Assembly: GCF_035083965.1 (NCBI RefSeq)
Contig: NC_089727.1
Span: forward strand, 8,995,501 to 9,059,500
Source of the DNA: Branchiostoma lanceolatum
Lineage: Eukaryota > Chordata > Leptocardii > Amphioxiformes > Branchiostomatidae
Direction: 5' to 3'
DNA: 64,000 nt
The notes under the pieces: generated by a model
What the model was told of the DNA's origin: nothing
Databases searched by the model: none
The model's input: the letters and a program-made list of their open reading frames with translations, nothing else
Program-made: the position numbers and the translations under genes
In this document: piece by piece, positions 1-11,400 of the stretch
How positions within the stretch are numbered: the first letter of the stretch is position 1
How the letters are laid out: the number at the start of each line of letters is the position of its first letter

Positions 1-540
1 ACTGCTGTACAATCAAATCAATCTGCATTTCATGACAGGTAAAATTGAAGCACCTGGAAAAGGTACGATTTTTTTCTTCCTTTTAGGGACAAGGACAAGG
101 TGTGACAAAGCCAGACTCAGGTACCCGCATGCGTTAGCATGGCTGCCACAACCACGTACACATGCACAGTTTCACGCCGTTTTCCTCCATCTACAGCTAC
201 CAAAACCAAAACACGACTGACAGAAGGGAAGCCTGGACATACCGGGAGCCTCAGCACACACCGCCGCGAGCGAAACTGCGATATAAAGTCTGATTCAGAC
301 CCAAATTTTGGTGGAATCCCCGCGAAAAACGTCCAGGAAGACCTCTTTTCAAGTTGTACTAATTGCGCATGCGTAGCAGGAGAGGATGATGGGAGATGAA
401 TTTTCCAAAATGAAATAATTTCCAAAACAAAAATATTGATGACATAAAAGTACAAAACCTATACACAGATATCAACTAATCTTCAAATACAACATTTCGT
501 AGTTATTCTATATCAATAACATCTATAAAATCATGTACTT
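1..540. other. Upstream flank, no gene recognised
   Basis: No exon with a recognisable product was found here. Short open frames exist on both strands but they overlap each other, match no known family and lack matching splice sites. The stretch is ordinary AT-rich flank next to the VPS37A promoter, with a moderately CpG-containing part around 120-310. Confidence 0.4.
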
Positions 541-666
541 TTTGTTAAGATGACCTATGACCTCTAAGGCTGACTCAGTCTCCTGTGAGAACAGAGAATC
601 GCGGAAGTGAAAGACAAAGTCTTAAGATTCTCGCTTTTCTTAAGGTTTCTAGTGTCTCTGACGAGT
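541..666 (+). promoter_or_regulatory. Probable VPS37A promoter and 5' UTR
   Basis: This is the sequence directly before the VPS37A start codon. It holds an ETS/GABP-like core GCGGAAGTG at 601-609, a type of site common in promoters of housekeeping genes without a TATA box. No TATA box is evident. The transcription start is not fixed by sequence alone; the position is inferred from the start codon at 667. Confidence 0.4.
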
Positions 667-3600
667 ATGTTTAACTTATTCGGACGCTCCAAGCCGCAGA
701 GTAACCTTCCGGCCCCGACAGCGCTACAGCAACAACGTCACAAGCAGATAGAAACTCTGAAAACATTCAACCAAAAGTGAGTGAGCAAAAATATTTCCCT
801 TCTTGCATCATAGGTTTTCTGTTCTACTGACCAATTTTTTACTAGATATACGTGTCATATTTTTCCCCGATGATACAGTATTGTAAGACTGCGAAATAGA
901 TTTCTGTCGAAAATGTACCTCCCAACATAGATGATAGAGAATTTTATAATGATTATGCATGTGAACATTATTTTACATTGATCAGATATGTGAATTATTT
1001 ACTAGAAATATAAAATTTGTATTTGACATGTTTATGTTATATCCGTGATATGATAAAAGAGAATAGCATGACCACTATATCATAATGAATCCTTTTTCCA
1101 ATGGATACCACTTGAAAATCTGTAAAAAGATTTGTGTTTCATTAATTTGTGAAATTGACAAATTATGTCATCACTACAGAAACAATGATACAGAATGAAT
1201 TTCAGTGAATCTACTTTTGTCATTATGTATGATACCAGCAGTTTCCATGCAACTGAAACAATAGTTTCACCAACAACTTGAAATGCGGTTTCCTAATGAG
1301 AAAGAGAAAGTAACACTGGATAACTCGAACTCGAAGCATAAATGAATGTGTTAAGACACCAGTAGTTGATAGGTGAAGCATTAAGATGTTTGTCCAGTGT
1401 ATGACAGTTCATGTAGAGAAGTGCGTGTGTTGTTCCAGTGTGTGTGAGCTGAGGAGAGATGTGGAGTACCGCGTCACCTGTTCCATCAACAATGTCACCA
1501 TCTCTCTCAACATGTAAGTTATTGCTTTTTAACTTATGGTATGGTTTAAGGTTGTAGAATGCAGTATTTATCAATGATTCCCACGGTCAATAGTAGTTCG
1601 GGTATAAAGTAGTGCATCACAGTATGTGAAAAAGCCGTAGAGATTCTTCTGTGCATGTCAGCGAGAGAGAAACTGCTGAATGGTGATTTGTGATTTAATG
1701 AAATTGTAAACACGTAAATTTGCCAACAAAGTCACTACCTTGTAATCATTGTACCGGTAAGTAAATGTCACTGATATTATGTGTCAGTGACTCTATCGTG
1801 TTCAACTGTTCATCTCGTTGACTAGATACATGAATTTGCTTGTTTTGCCAGTTTTTTCTAGTAACGCTGAAGAAGAGTGATGAATATCACTCAAAATGTC
1901 GGGAAGTAATCTCTGTATCTTATCTAGTTGTACTTGTAGAGATTGAATTGTCTTTAAGTATTGTATCATGTACTGTATAGAGAGTTTAGATATTTGTATT
2001 TACCCTTGCAGTCAGCTGCCTCCTGAGTTTCCCAAGGACCGCCCTATCGTGGTGGTCAGTCCGCCACTGCGCCACCCATGGGTCAATGAGCAGATGGTTG
2101 TCACAGGCTGCCCTGGCATCAATTCTGTAAGTTAGCCTAAAAGTCTGGATGGTAGACTACAGGAAATCTGTTCCAGTTGATGTAACAGCAACATTTTGTA
2201 TGTATTTATCCTTTCAATTTATTGGCGACATCCACAGGAGCGAGCCTAGTAGTATACTATTCCGTGCAGTTTGCAAGAATTCCAGGAACTGTACAGTTAT
2301 TTTCTGTGCTGTCCGGGCATGGATAGGACTTGTTTTGACTCTATTCAGGACAAAGGGACAGTTGCATTCCAGAAATATCAAGGAGTAGTTAGCCCAGACC
2401 AGCTGACAGTTTGTAAACAAACAAGATGGCTGCTTCCCGCCAAAAATTGCAAACCTTGTTACTGAGCAAAGAAATGCTGTTTTAAAGGATGCTTTCTGTT
2501 TCTTCAGTTTTCAGTGCATACAGATCTAGGACGGGTGATCAGAACTATCATCGATGAATTCAAGAACAACCCACCACAGATCTTACCACCGTAAGTATAG
2601 CACTTTCTTCTTCCATCATCAAAATTTTCACATATTACAGCTTACTACAATACATACATTCATAATCATACTTTAATTGTCGTTCGCCCAGCTGCACTTA
2701 CCCCTAATTAAAGAATCGTACATACTAATAAGTTGGAGCATATATATAGCTTACTAACAGATTTATTATAGTAATGGTTTGAGAAGCAAATGTAGATAAA
2801 CAATCTGATTTGAACAGCAAGAAGTCCTACAGATGTCATATCTTTATAAAATAAATTATTTTTGTAGATGTATGATAATATAGAAAAAAACAGTATTGCA
2901 GATTGTACAGTAATCATTATGGAATATTGTGTAAGCATTTGATATGTCTTGATTATATGAATACTTTTATACGTATTATGTGAATAAAATATACTCATAA
3001 GTAAAATTTCTTATTTTGCAGTGTTTCGGCAGGTGGCCAGCTGCCTTACCCATCGCATCCTCCACAATATATGGGGGCTAGCAGCCCATACCCTACTACT
3101 TCCTACCCCTCCTCCACCAGTAGCTACATGCCTCAGGTTCCCATGCCAACACTGCCCTCTACATCCACTACCACCACTCCTGCACCCAGGCCTGAGCTTC
3201 GTGTGCAAGGGAACTTCTCTGCTATACCAGTAAGTTCTGTTAAAAGCCACAAAAGTACATGTAAAATTGATACCGTTGTAAAGATTTTGTACACTGTTTC
3301 CGTACACAATATACAGTAAGCACTTTTAATACCAACAAGCTTTCAGTCAGTCCTCTGATTGTTTTTAAGTTGGACTGAAGCCTCTGTCATGTGACCTTAA
3401 TGGAAGTGTGATGTCGGCAACAGGTCAAAGGTACCGTCACGTCCGCCCCCCAATTCTGTTGAGGGATGGTTGATGAGGGGTTCAAGGAAAAGGTTGGGCT
3501 GTCTACCAGGCCTGGCTACCCAACCAGGCTACTCTTTCTGGGCCCCCAGGGGTATACATGGGGGTTTGGCCAACTCACCCACAGCTGGGATTACTATTGA

Positions 3601-6560
3601 CCCAGTTTTTCCTTTTGGAAATTCTACTATATGCTAAATCCCCATGCATAGCCTTGAGGCCAAGAAAGGGTAAACTGGCAATGTAGCCAGGCCTGGTAGA
3701 CAGCCCAGCTTTTTCCTTGAATCCGTTGAGGAGCCCAAATGTAGATGGACAGGACAGTCTTTCACTCCTCTTAGGAAGTGCTGGTAAAAGTAATTTGTAC
3801 CACAGATGAACCTTCATTCAATATAAAAGTGACATCAGAATGACAAGTTTCAACTCATTTGATTAATTTCAGCATTTGTACATTTTGTATGTTATATTAT
3901 GAAAAGAGTCGGGTTCTTTTGTATGACATTGGTATGTCAAACATCTTTTTTCTCTCTTTTCAGTTTAAGTACAAGATGCCGGATATTCCTGAATCCTTTG
4001 ATGAAGTCAACTCCCTAAGGTACAGCGTGCCAAGCCCTTCATATGGGATAATGTCTAATCAAAAGGGCAGACACTAATGCATATTATTTATGATATTGTA
4101 TATCAAGCTTGTTCTCAATAGATTGCAAGTACTTGTATAAAGATATTAGCGTGCTCAATGACGTTTTCCAGAGATGATGGTACATGTATGTTAACAGAAT
4201 ATTGCTTCTCTAGTGTTGCTGATCTGAAGGAGCTCCATGACAACGAGACCAAGGTTGTTGACCTGTTCAGCAGCCTGCCCCAGTGTCAGCAGCTTTACCA
4301 GGACAGAGACAAGCTCAATGATGCCACAGAAGAGCTAGCAAGTATGGAAACATTTCTCTTGTCTCTTTCACTTGAAGCTGTTAATACTATGTATAGAGTT
4401 TGTCTTCTCTGTTATGACCAGTGGAAGAGTAGCTCTTCAGAGAGCAAAACTAGTTTTAAACTGCAAATTGCCAACACAAAAATTGGGCAAATTTTTGACT
4501 GATCAGCTTCAGTCTTTGTCAAGCTATGAGCAATCCACTGCTTCTGTGACATCACGTTATGCAGATAGAACATGTGACGCAGTGAGCAGTGGATCATAAG
4601 TTGCAGAAAGTCTATGGTACCCCCCGCCTTGACAAAGACTAGAGCTGATCAGTCGAAAATTTGGGTAAGTCCAATTTGTTTGTGTTGGCAATTTGCAGTT
4701 CAACTTTGATTCAGAATGCAAATATAGATGAACTTTTTTAAGTAAACTGGTTCTAGATCACTTTCACTGTTTCACCTGAAGATTCTGAGTGAACCAACCT
4801 AACTACAAGGCGAATGATACCACCGGGAGTCTGATCAGTATCTGTTTTGATCCATCAGGACAGAACCTGGATAAACAGCCGATGCTGGAGCTGAAGAAGA
4901 AGGAGTTGATAGAGAAGGTGGAGGAACAGAACGAACTGAGGAGGATGTTTGACAAGAGTTCACAGAGACAGAACGACCTCATGGATGTGAGTCACTGTGT
5001 CTTTTGGTTTTAAGTTGTAGATCAGTACAAACTGTGGATACAGGTAAGTAATGAAGTATTAAACAGAACAGCATAGAATAGGACAAGACTGGACAAGGCT
5101 TGGCTCTAATACAACCAATTTAAGGAAATTTATGGTAAATACCAACTGATATGGCAGTGGCATGCTTATAAAATAATTTGTACAATCATGTATGTGTGTG
5201 TTTGAGTTAGTGTGTGTGTCTGTTTGGGGGTGTTGTGTGTGTTAAACTGTGTGTTTGTTTGAATTTGTGAGTGTGTGTGTGTGTGTGTGCATGCTATAAA
5301 TGTGCATGCTTATGGGGAGTGACCCACGGTAAAAATAATATCATTGTTATTGGTCATATATGGTACATTTATTGTGTATTTAACATGTATTGTGTATTTT
5401 ACAGTGTATTGTGTATTGAACATGTATTGTGTATTTGTACAAATAGTGTTGGCCTACAAAATCTTCCTGTAAGCTCCAAACATAAATCACTCAGTTGCTG
5501 AATATTTCTACTAGACAGGTACAATCCTGTACATATTTGTAGGAACAAGAAATTGTACTGACTTTTTTATGAATTGTTCTTTTTGCAGCAATTTAAGCCA
5601 GCCATGATCCAGGCCAACCTGAAGGTAGCAGCACAGCAGGCAGAGGAGGAGTCAGATGTCATAGCAGAGGACTTCTTGGAGGGCAAGACAGAAATAGACG
5701 AATTTCTACAGAAATTCATGGAAAAAAGAGTGGTAGGTGGCTGAGGAAATGTTCTTTCTTAACTGTTTTGTAGGATGTTATTCCTATTCCTCTCTGTGTT
5801 TAGGCCATACAGATTTGGTTATATGACATCCTCTGTATAGCCCGAAACTGATGTGAACATGAGTAGAAAGAAAAGTTGGGCAAAAACATTTACCTTCATT
5901 ATGAAATAAAGTGGTCAGGAAGGTTGAACAAATGACTGAACACCAAAGTTGTGCATGGATGTCATCCATATGATCAAGTCAGAGTGGTCTTAATACATGT
6001 AAGTTGCCATGTTGTATGTGAAATAAATGATTGTGCTATTCTATTCCTTTTGTAAAGTTAGTGGCCACAAAAACTATACAGTCTTGTACATTATATGGGG
6101 TCGTTGTGAGCCAAGAAAATATGGACAGACATTTTCCAACGCCAATTTCTTCCCAAGACTGAGGTGAAAATGAGTACCTAGCTTTGGTTAGGGACGTCCT
6201 CTGGATGGGACATAAATCCGGAGGTCCTATTTTTTAAGAGAGCCACACTTTGAGACGTTACAGAACCCACCACACTTACATGTACATGTATTCATAAGAG
6301 TAGGGGTTCATCCCAATGTGAGTGGATCAAACCTTACAATCCAGTCTTACGCAGCTTGTACTTACTGCCTGTACAAAACCGGTATTTTATGCCTTGATGC
6401 AGTTTACCGGTGATACAAATGAATAAGATTTAAAAACAAAAATATGTGCTGAAATTGAATCTCTCTTCTGTTTCAGCTGTGCCATATCCGCCATGCAAAA
6501 GAAGAGAAGTATCAACAGCTGATGGCCAACAGACCGCTCAGATCAACAATGACAATGTAG
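667..6560 (+). CDS. VPS37A: VPS37A, ESCRT-I subunit
   Basis: Subunit of ESCRT-I, which sorts ubiquitinated membrane cargo into multivesicular bodies at endosomes. Ten coding exons: 667-776, 1439-1513, 2012-2126, 2508-2590, 3022-3229, 3964-4019, 4214-4341, 4859-4986, 5589-5732, 6477-6560. They join in frame to 376 residues with stop TAG at 6558-6560; human VPS37A is about 397. Exons 2-4 encode the UEV-like domain, with the motifs DVEYRV, INNVTISLNI, LPPEFPKDRP and DLGRVI, which align closely with human. Exon 5 is a Pro/Ser/Thr-rich linker, as in the family. Exons 7-10 encode the helical Mod(r) domain (DLKELHDNETKVVDLF to the C-terminus) that packs against TSG101 and VPS28. The start is the first ATG and gives MFNLFGRSKPQ, similar in style to the human N-terminus. 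Exon 6 is the least certain. The presence of the UEV domain separates VPS37A from VPS37B, C and D. Confidence 0.93.
3481..3721. mobile_element. MITE-like inverted repeat
   Basis: Arms of about 39 bp at 3481-3519 and 3683-3721 are inverted copies of each other (arm starts TTCAAGGAAAA, then GGGCTGTCTACCAGGCCTGG). It sits in the VPS37A intron between exons 5 and 6, has no open frame, and is best read as a non-autonomous DNA transposon remnant. Target duplication was not resolved. Confidence 0.65.
4459..4700. mobile_element. MITE with about 65-bp terminal inverted repeats
   Basis: Left end AACTGCAAATTGCCAACACA is mirrored at the right end (TGTGTTGGCAATTTGCAGTT). The inversion extends through CTGATCAGCT and AGTCTTTGTCAAG, so each arm is about 65 bp with few mismatches. 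It lies in the VPS37A intron after exon 7. The sequence before it (about 4400-4450) resembles 13278-13325, so it seems to abut an older repeat. Confidence 0.75.
5190..5290. repeat. GT-rich simple repeat
   Basis: A purine-pyrimidine alternating GT-rich stretch, with the clearest (GT)n run near 5271-5289. It is in the VPS37A intron between exons 8 and 9. The open frames across it are artefacts of low complexity. Confidence 0.8.
5800..5992. mobile_element. Family A MITE (GGCCA...GGATGACATCC ends)
   Basis: The left end TTAGGCCATACAG and the inverted right end TTAAGACCACTCTGAC match in inverted orientation, and the subterminal motif ATGACATCC is present on both sides. The core AGTGGTCAGGAAGGTTGAAC is shared with copies at 8.9, 32.9 and 62.5 kb. 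It is non-coding and lies in the last VPS37A intron. Confidence 0.7.
6145..6245 (+). repeat. SINE-like 3' fragment
   Basis: The sequence GAAAATGAGTACCTAGCTTTGGTTAGGGACGTCC with the following AAATCCGGAGGTCC matches the 3' half of the SINE-like copies at 24.3 and 56.4 kb. The tRNA-like head is missing, so this is a truncated copy. Confidence 0.55.
6300..6420. repeat. Uninterrupted copy of the repeat split at 31.65 and 33.03 kb
   Basis: The motifs GTGAGTGGATCAAACC, ACGCAGCTTGTACTTA, CTGTACAAAACCGG and GCAGTTTACCGGT occur in order here. The same series occurs at 31650-31700 and 33030-33080, where a transposon separates the halves. This copy shows the unbroken arrangement. Confidence 0.55.
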
Positions 6561-7590
6561 CATACACACTTTACCACTCTGTGAACATGTTGAGAGACAT
6601 TGGGGTCAGAATCACACAAATGTACATGTCTGTCACTGTCACTGACATTCCTAATTGTTTTTGAATGTATTATAAGTAATAATCAGAAAAGAAAGGTTCT
6701 ACAGAAAGATTACTTTTGAACCAGGGACACCTTTGATATTCTGTAAGATTTTAACAGTCTTGATATGCATGTGTGATGGCGATATGGCTATATTGATTAG
6801 AGGTGGGAAAATCAGCCATTTTTGAAAAGTGTTGCCTTTGGAATCCTTTTTAACAGCAACACTCTGCTATAACATGAAACCGATGGAGATGCTTTGGTGA
6901 CTTAGTTGTAAGATGCCTAAGCAATGCTTTGGAATCCAATACCAACATCACAAACTTAAAAGGTAAAACGCATAATGCTTTCTAACTGCACAGTAATTTC
7001 TTTTCAGTTACTTTAGAAACACTCCCTGAAATCATACTATTATTAGACTATTTACCTTTTTGTTATCTAATGTATACTAAGCTCTGACTACATTTGCATT
7101 TAATTTTTTTTCTCCATTTCATTAACTGTATATATTGCTTTGAAATGTATTAAGTGCAATATGAAGCTTTTTCAAACGAAATGGACAAAATGATAGTTTG
7201 TGCACTGTGAACAATTTTCATTTTTAAAATATGAATGTCTGTAAAATGTTGTATTCTTGTGTTTAGAATAGATCTAGACGTCTAGGAGATCAGTATACAC
7301 TGTATTGACAGTGATTAACAGATTGGGGGTATTCTTGTTTAAATGTAACCACTTTATTTCAAAACAAAATTGTGAAGACATTTTTTGCAGTAGCACTGTT
7401 CCAATGTTCCTTGTGGTGTTATGTAACACAAATTACTTTAAAAAGAAGCCGGACAATATGGAAAGTAAGCTATGCCATGGAACATAGTACATGTACATGT
7501 ATTTTATTTGAGAAAAAACAATATGTACATAGAACATACTGTACTTGTAAAGGTGGCAATGGACAAAATAAACTTGTACAGAAATGAAGG
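6561..7590 (+). other. VPS37A 3' UTR with poly(A) signal
   Basis: Non-coding AT-rich sequence after the VPS37A stop. The only canonical AATAAA found on this strand is at 7567-7572, so the transcript probably ends near 7585-7595, giving a 3' UTR of about 1 kb. This is inferred from the signal only. Confidence 0.5.
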
Positions 7591-7619
7591 TCTTCTTTGC
7601 CACATTATTTTACCATTAT

Positions 7620-8479
7620 TTGGCAACATTGTATAAGGTAGTTTATTGGTAGAGCATAGAGCAATGCTTGGAAAACTGTTCAGGACATTTTTTCTTCATA
7701 TTGATTTTTAACTGTACAATGTAGTTGCCAATATTTAACATCCTACAAAAATGTATGTTGTCAGGGACACACACATTACACAATGTGAAAGCCCTGAGTT
7801 TAATGAACACATATATGTACTAGCCTTTGTAGGGGCACTGCTTACACATGGAAGAGATAATGCTACATGTATTAGTAACTCTGTAGGCTACTCTTCATTT
7901 CATATGATTTCAAGATGACCACATCTATACAGTTTTTTTTAGAAATTAATGTGGTAAATTTGCTGCCTACAACATTTAACACATGACATTTTCTTGGTCT
8001 AACTCTAAAAAAGCAGCAAATTTGGTGGCAACAAGTAGGGGTGCAGAATCATGACCTCTTTGGAAACAGAGCTATTGTTGCTAGTATGCAAGCTTTCGGG
8101 TTAGCATTGTAAGGACCGCTAGTGTACATATAGGTGTAGGTCCCCAACAGTAGAAGGTCACTTGTGTTTTTACCCATATAACCACAATACAACAATCTTG
8201 GAAGCAATAAGATACTTTACATTGTACACCCAGACAGATATCAAATAACAATGTCACCACCTTTTCAACTAAGTTCTACCTTGGTCTTCTGAGGGAAGGA
8301 AAACCTTCAACCTTAATCTCAACAACGTTAAGTTATAATCAAAACTGTCACATTTAAGAAAATAACATTATTGGATGGAACAAAATCTTGTCACAAAACT
8401 ACCATCTAGGTACTTCCTAATCAACACCATGTATTTCCATCATTTACTCTGTTGCCAGTGTCTAAGGTTGTTGATGTGA
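7620..8479 (-). other. ETFDH 3' UTR, probable
   Basis: Sequence after the ETFDH stop on the minus strand. An AATAAA on that strand lies at 7647-7642, which would place ETFDH cleavage near 7620-7632, only a few tens of bases from the predicted VPS37A end. No coding exon is seen in this stretch. The UTR length of about 850 bases is inferred. Confidence 0.4.
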
Positions 8480-11400
8480 CTACATCCCGTTGTACGCTGG
8501 ACCTCCCCCTGCCTCGGGGGTGACCCAGTTGATGTTCTGACTGGGGTCCTTGATGTCACATGTCTTGCAGTGTACGCAGTTCTGAGCGTTGATCTGTAGT
8601 CTCATTGTCTTGCCATCTTCCATGGGAACATATTCATATACACCTGGTGGAAAAGAGAACAGGGAGTTATGTTACTGTGTACATTCATGTACTGTATATT
8701 ATGCCAAAGAGCTTTGCAACAGAACTGAGTCAGCTTACAGATGTGATACTTGTGGCAGAGACTGCCATTCTCGTATGGGGCTGTTTAGCCTTAGTCGATG
8801 CTGTAGGGCTGTTGTGAATTAGGATTTTACCATGATCAGAACTGACCGACGGAGGCCATATATAATTTTATGCCAAACTGATTTGATTATATGGATGACA
8901 TCCTCTGGGCACTCTAAAACTGATGCAAGCATGCAAAGAAAAAAATTGGACAAAAAAATTGTCTGACTTCATTGTGAAATCTAAGTGGTCAGGAAGGTTG
9001 AACAAATGACTGAACACACGTACAGAACATGGTATACCTGACCAAAACAATATATTCTTTATTTCTGTTCGAACCTCTTTTTCTTTGACTTTGGAAGACC
9101 TTACTCATTTAGTAGCCATTTTCTGATATGTTTTTTTCCCATTTATGGTTTATATCTGCTCATTTTGCAAAGACAAAGTACATCCTGTAGTCAAAATAAA
9201 GGCAAAGAAGATATGAAAGAACAAAAATAGATGTTCAATGTTCCTGACCACGTAATTACATTTCAGAATAGAGGGAACCTTTTCTTTGCATGCTTGCAGC
9301 AATTTCGGGTTGGCCAGAGGATGTCATCTATATAATCAAATCAGTATGGCCTACCAATAATCACCTGAAAAAATTGAGGGGCATTAGCAGAAGAAGAACC
9401 AGTACACTTACCTGCCGGACAGAACCTCTGCTCAGGCCCGTCGTAGATACCCAGGTTTTGATTGACAGGAACTTCGTCGTTCATGAGAGTCAAGTGTGCC
9501 GGCTGGTCCCCCTCGTGGTTGGTGCCGCTCAGGGCGACCGACGACAGCAGGTCGAAACTGATCTTGTTGTCGGGTTTGGGGTACTCGATGGGCGTGCACT
9601 CTGATGCTGGCTTTAACCTCTTGTAGTCTGCACCTAGAGGATTAAGTAGTGTAGGGCTTAGTATGAAACAGGTTAACTTCATGCTATACAATGCAATCAT
9701 AATCTTGTAATTGGCAGTGTGATCATATGTAAGTCTTGAAATATTCAGTGCTTTGTATTTTTCGCAGTCCCTCTCCGACATTAAATATATCTGCAATCAG
9801 TAGGAATAAAAATTACAAAGAAAATTTGTGTCCTCACCCCCGTGAGAGAATGTCCATGGTTCCTTCCCCCTGAAGAGGTAGTAGAAGACTCCAGTGTAGA
9901 GGAGTGTACCATATAGTCCCAGGGGGGAGTGGAATGATGGTCTGACGTTCCGAACACTTTTGATCTCCTTCCACACCCAGCTGTCCTTCATTCTCTGCTC
10001 ATAGTCATCCACAAACACTCCTACAGCGGAATATAAAATAAAATAAAAATTATACACCAAATGTTAGATACAGATGAAATTTTTGCTACCATGAAGACTG
10101 CAAAAGGCAATATACAAATGAAAGGGAAATTATTTGTAACATTTAATGTCACTCTGCAATGGATTTTGTTACGATGCAAATATTTGACCAACAGTCAACA
10201 GTGGCAAGGTGCTGTTGTGGTTAGGTTCTGGGTTCGAATCACTAGCAGGCCCCAATGTTGTGCATTTTCTGCACACAGACCTTTAATTTGATCAGAATCT
10301 TTTGCAAATATTTTCTTTCCTCTAAAAAATTCGGCCCCACTAAAACTACTGATCAAAAAATTTTGTTTCATAATTAAACAATGTCCCAGTAACTCAATGT
10401 CCCAGTAACTCAACTGGGAGCAGCCTCGCATGTGCAGTTGAGCTGCTGGTTCCAATTAGTTGCTAACTACATGTAGGAGGTCCTGGTTCAAATCCTGGCA
10501 AGGGCATCTCAGTTGGGGCTGCACCCGTCTTTCAGAAGGAACGTAAAATGAGAGTCCCGTGTTCAAGGAGGTGCCTCAAGTACATTATAGGGAAGGGCTC
10601 CCTGTAAAAATATACCCTGCTACTGAAACAGCAAGAAGCCACTAGGCATGTGCACTAAAAGGTGAACAACAACAACAACAATGACACACTCACCCTGAGT
10701 TTCAGACTGAAGATTCTCATCTGTAAGTTTATCAAAGATGGCCTCGGCACAGATCATGCCTGACTTCATGGCGTTGTGCGTTCCCTTGATTTTAGGCACG
10801 TTCATGAACCCTGGGCTGCAGCCAATCAGACAACCCCCGGGGAAAGCCAGTTGCGGAATAGACTGTGGAGTAAAATAACATCCAGAATAAAAATGAAGTT
10901 CAACTTTTAAGCAGGCCTTAAAGCATACGTAAAGGTTTTATTTTTTCATAAAAGCATGCTTTACATACTTTACAAATGCTTTACATGTCCTTAAGATCAA
11001 ACTTTGTATACTGAATATTCCAGCCAGATTGATACTGAACCTTGACCCTAAATCATTAAATAGTTTTTGTGCCTAAAATACTAGTATGGAAATGAGTGAG
11101 AAAACACAGATACACAGACAAGCCCAAAACAATACATCACTGAAGTTCACACAATCATATAGTATTGACATACTAGTAGTATTCTTCAAGTAATACTATG
11201 TAGTCATTATATTTGTGCATTTCATGGTACAGAGAATTGAAAAAATATGTAACTGTATGATCTTCATATCACACATGAGTACTATACAACGGTGAAGTCT
11301 TGTGAATGCATTCATTTTCCGGTGGTTTTATTTTGTGGTAGAAGGGAAAGAGAGGTTTTTGTGGCGTTTTAAATTTGCAGTAGAAAAAATGCTGTAGTAC

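Noticed and set aside
5271..5501. 76-codon frame rich in Cys, Val and Tyr
   Set aside because: It arises from the GT-rich simple repeat in a VPS37A intron.
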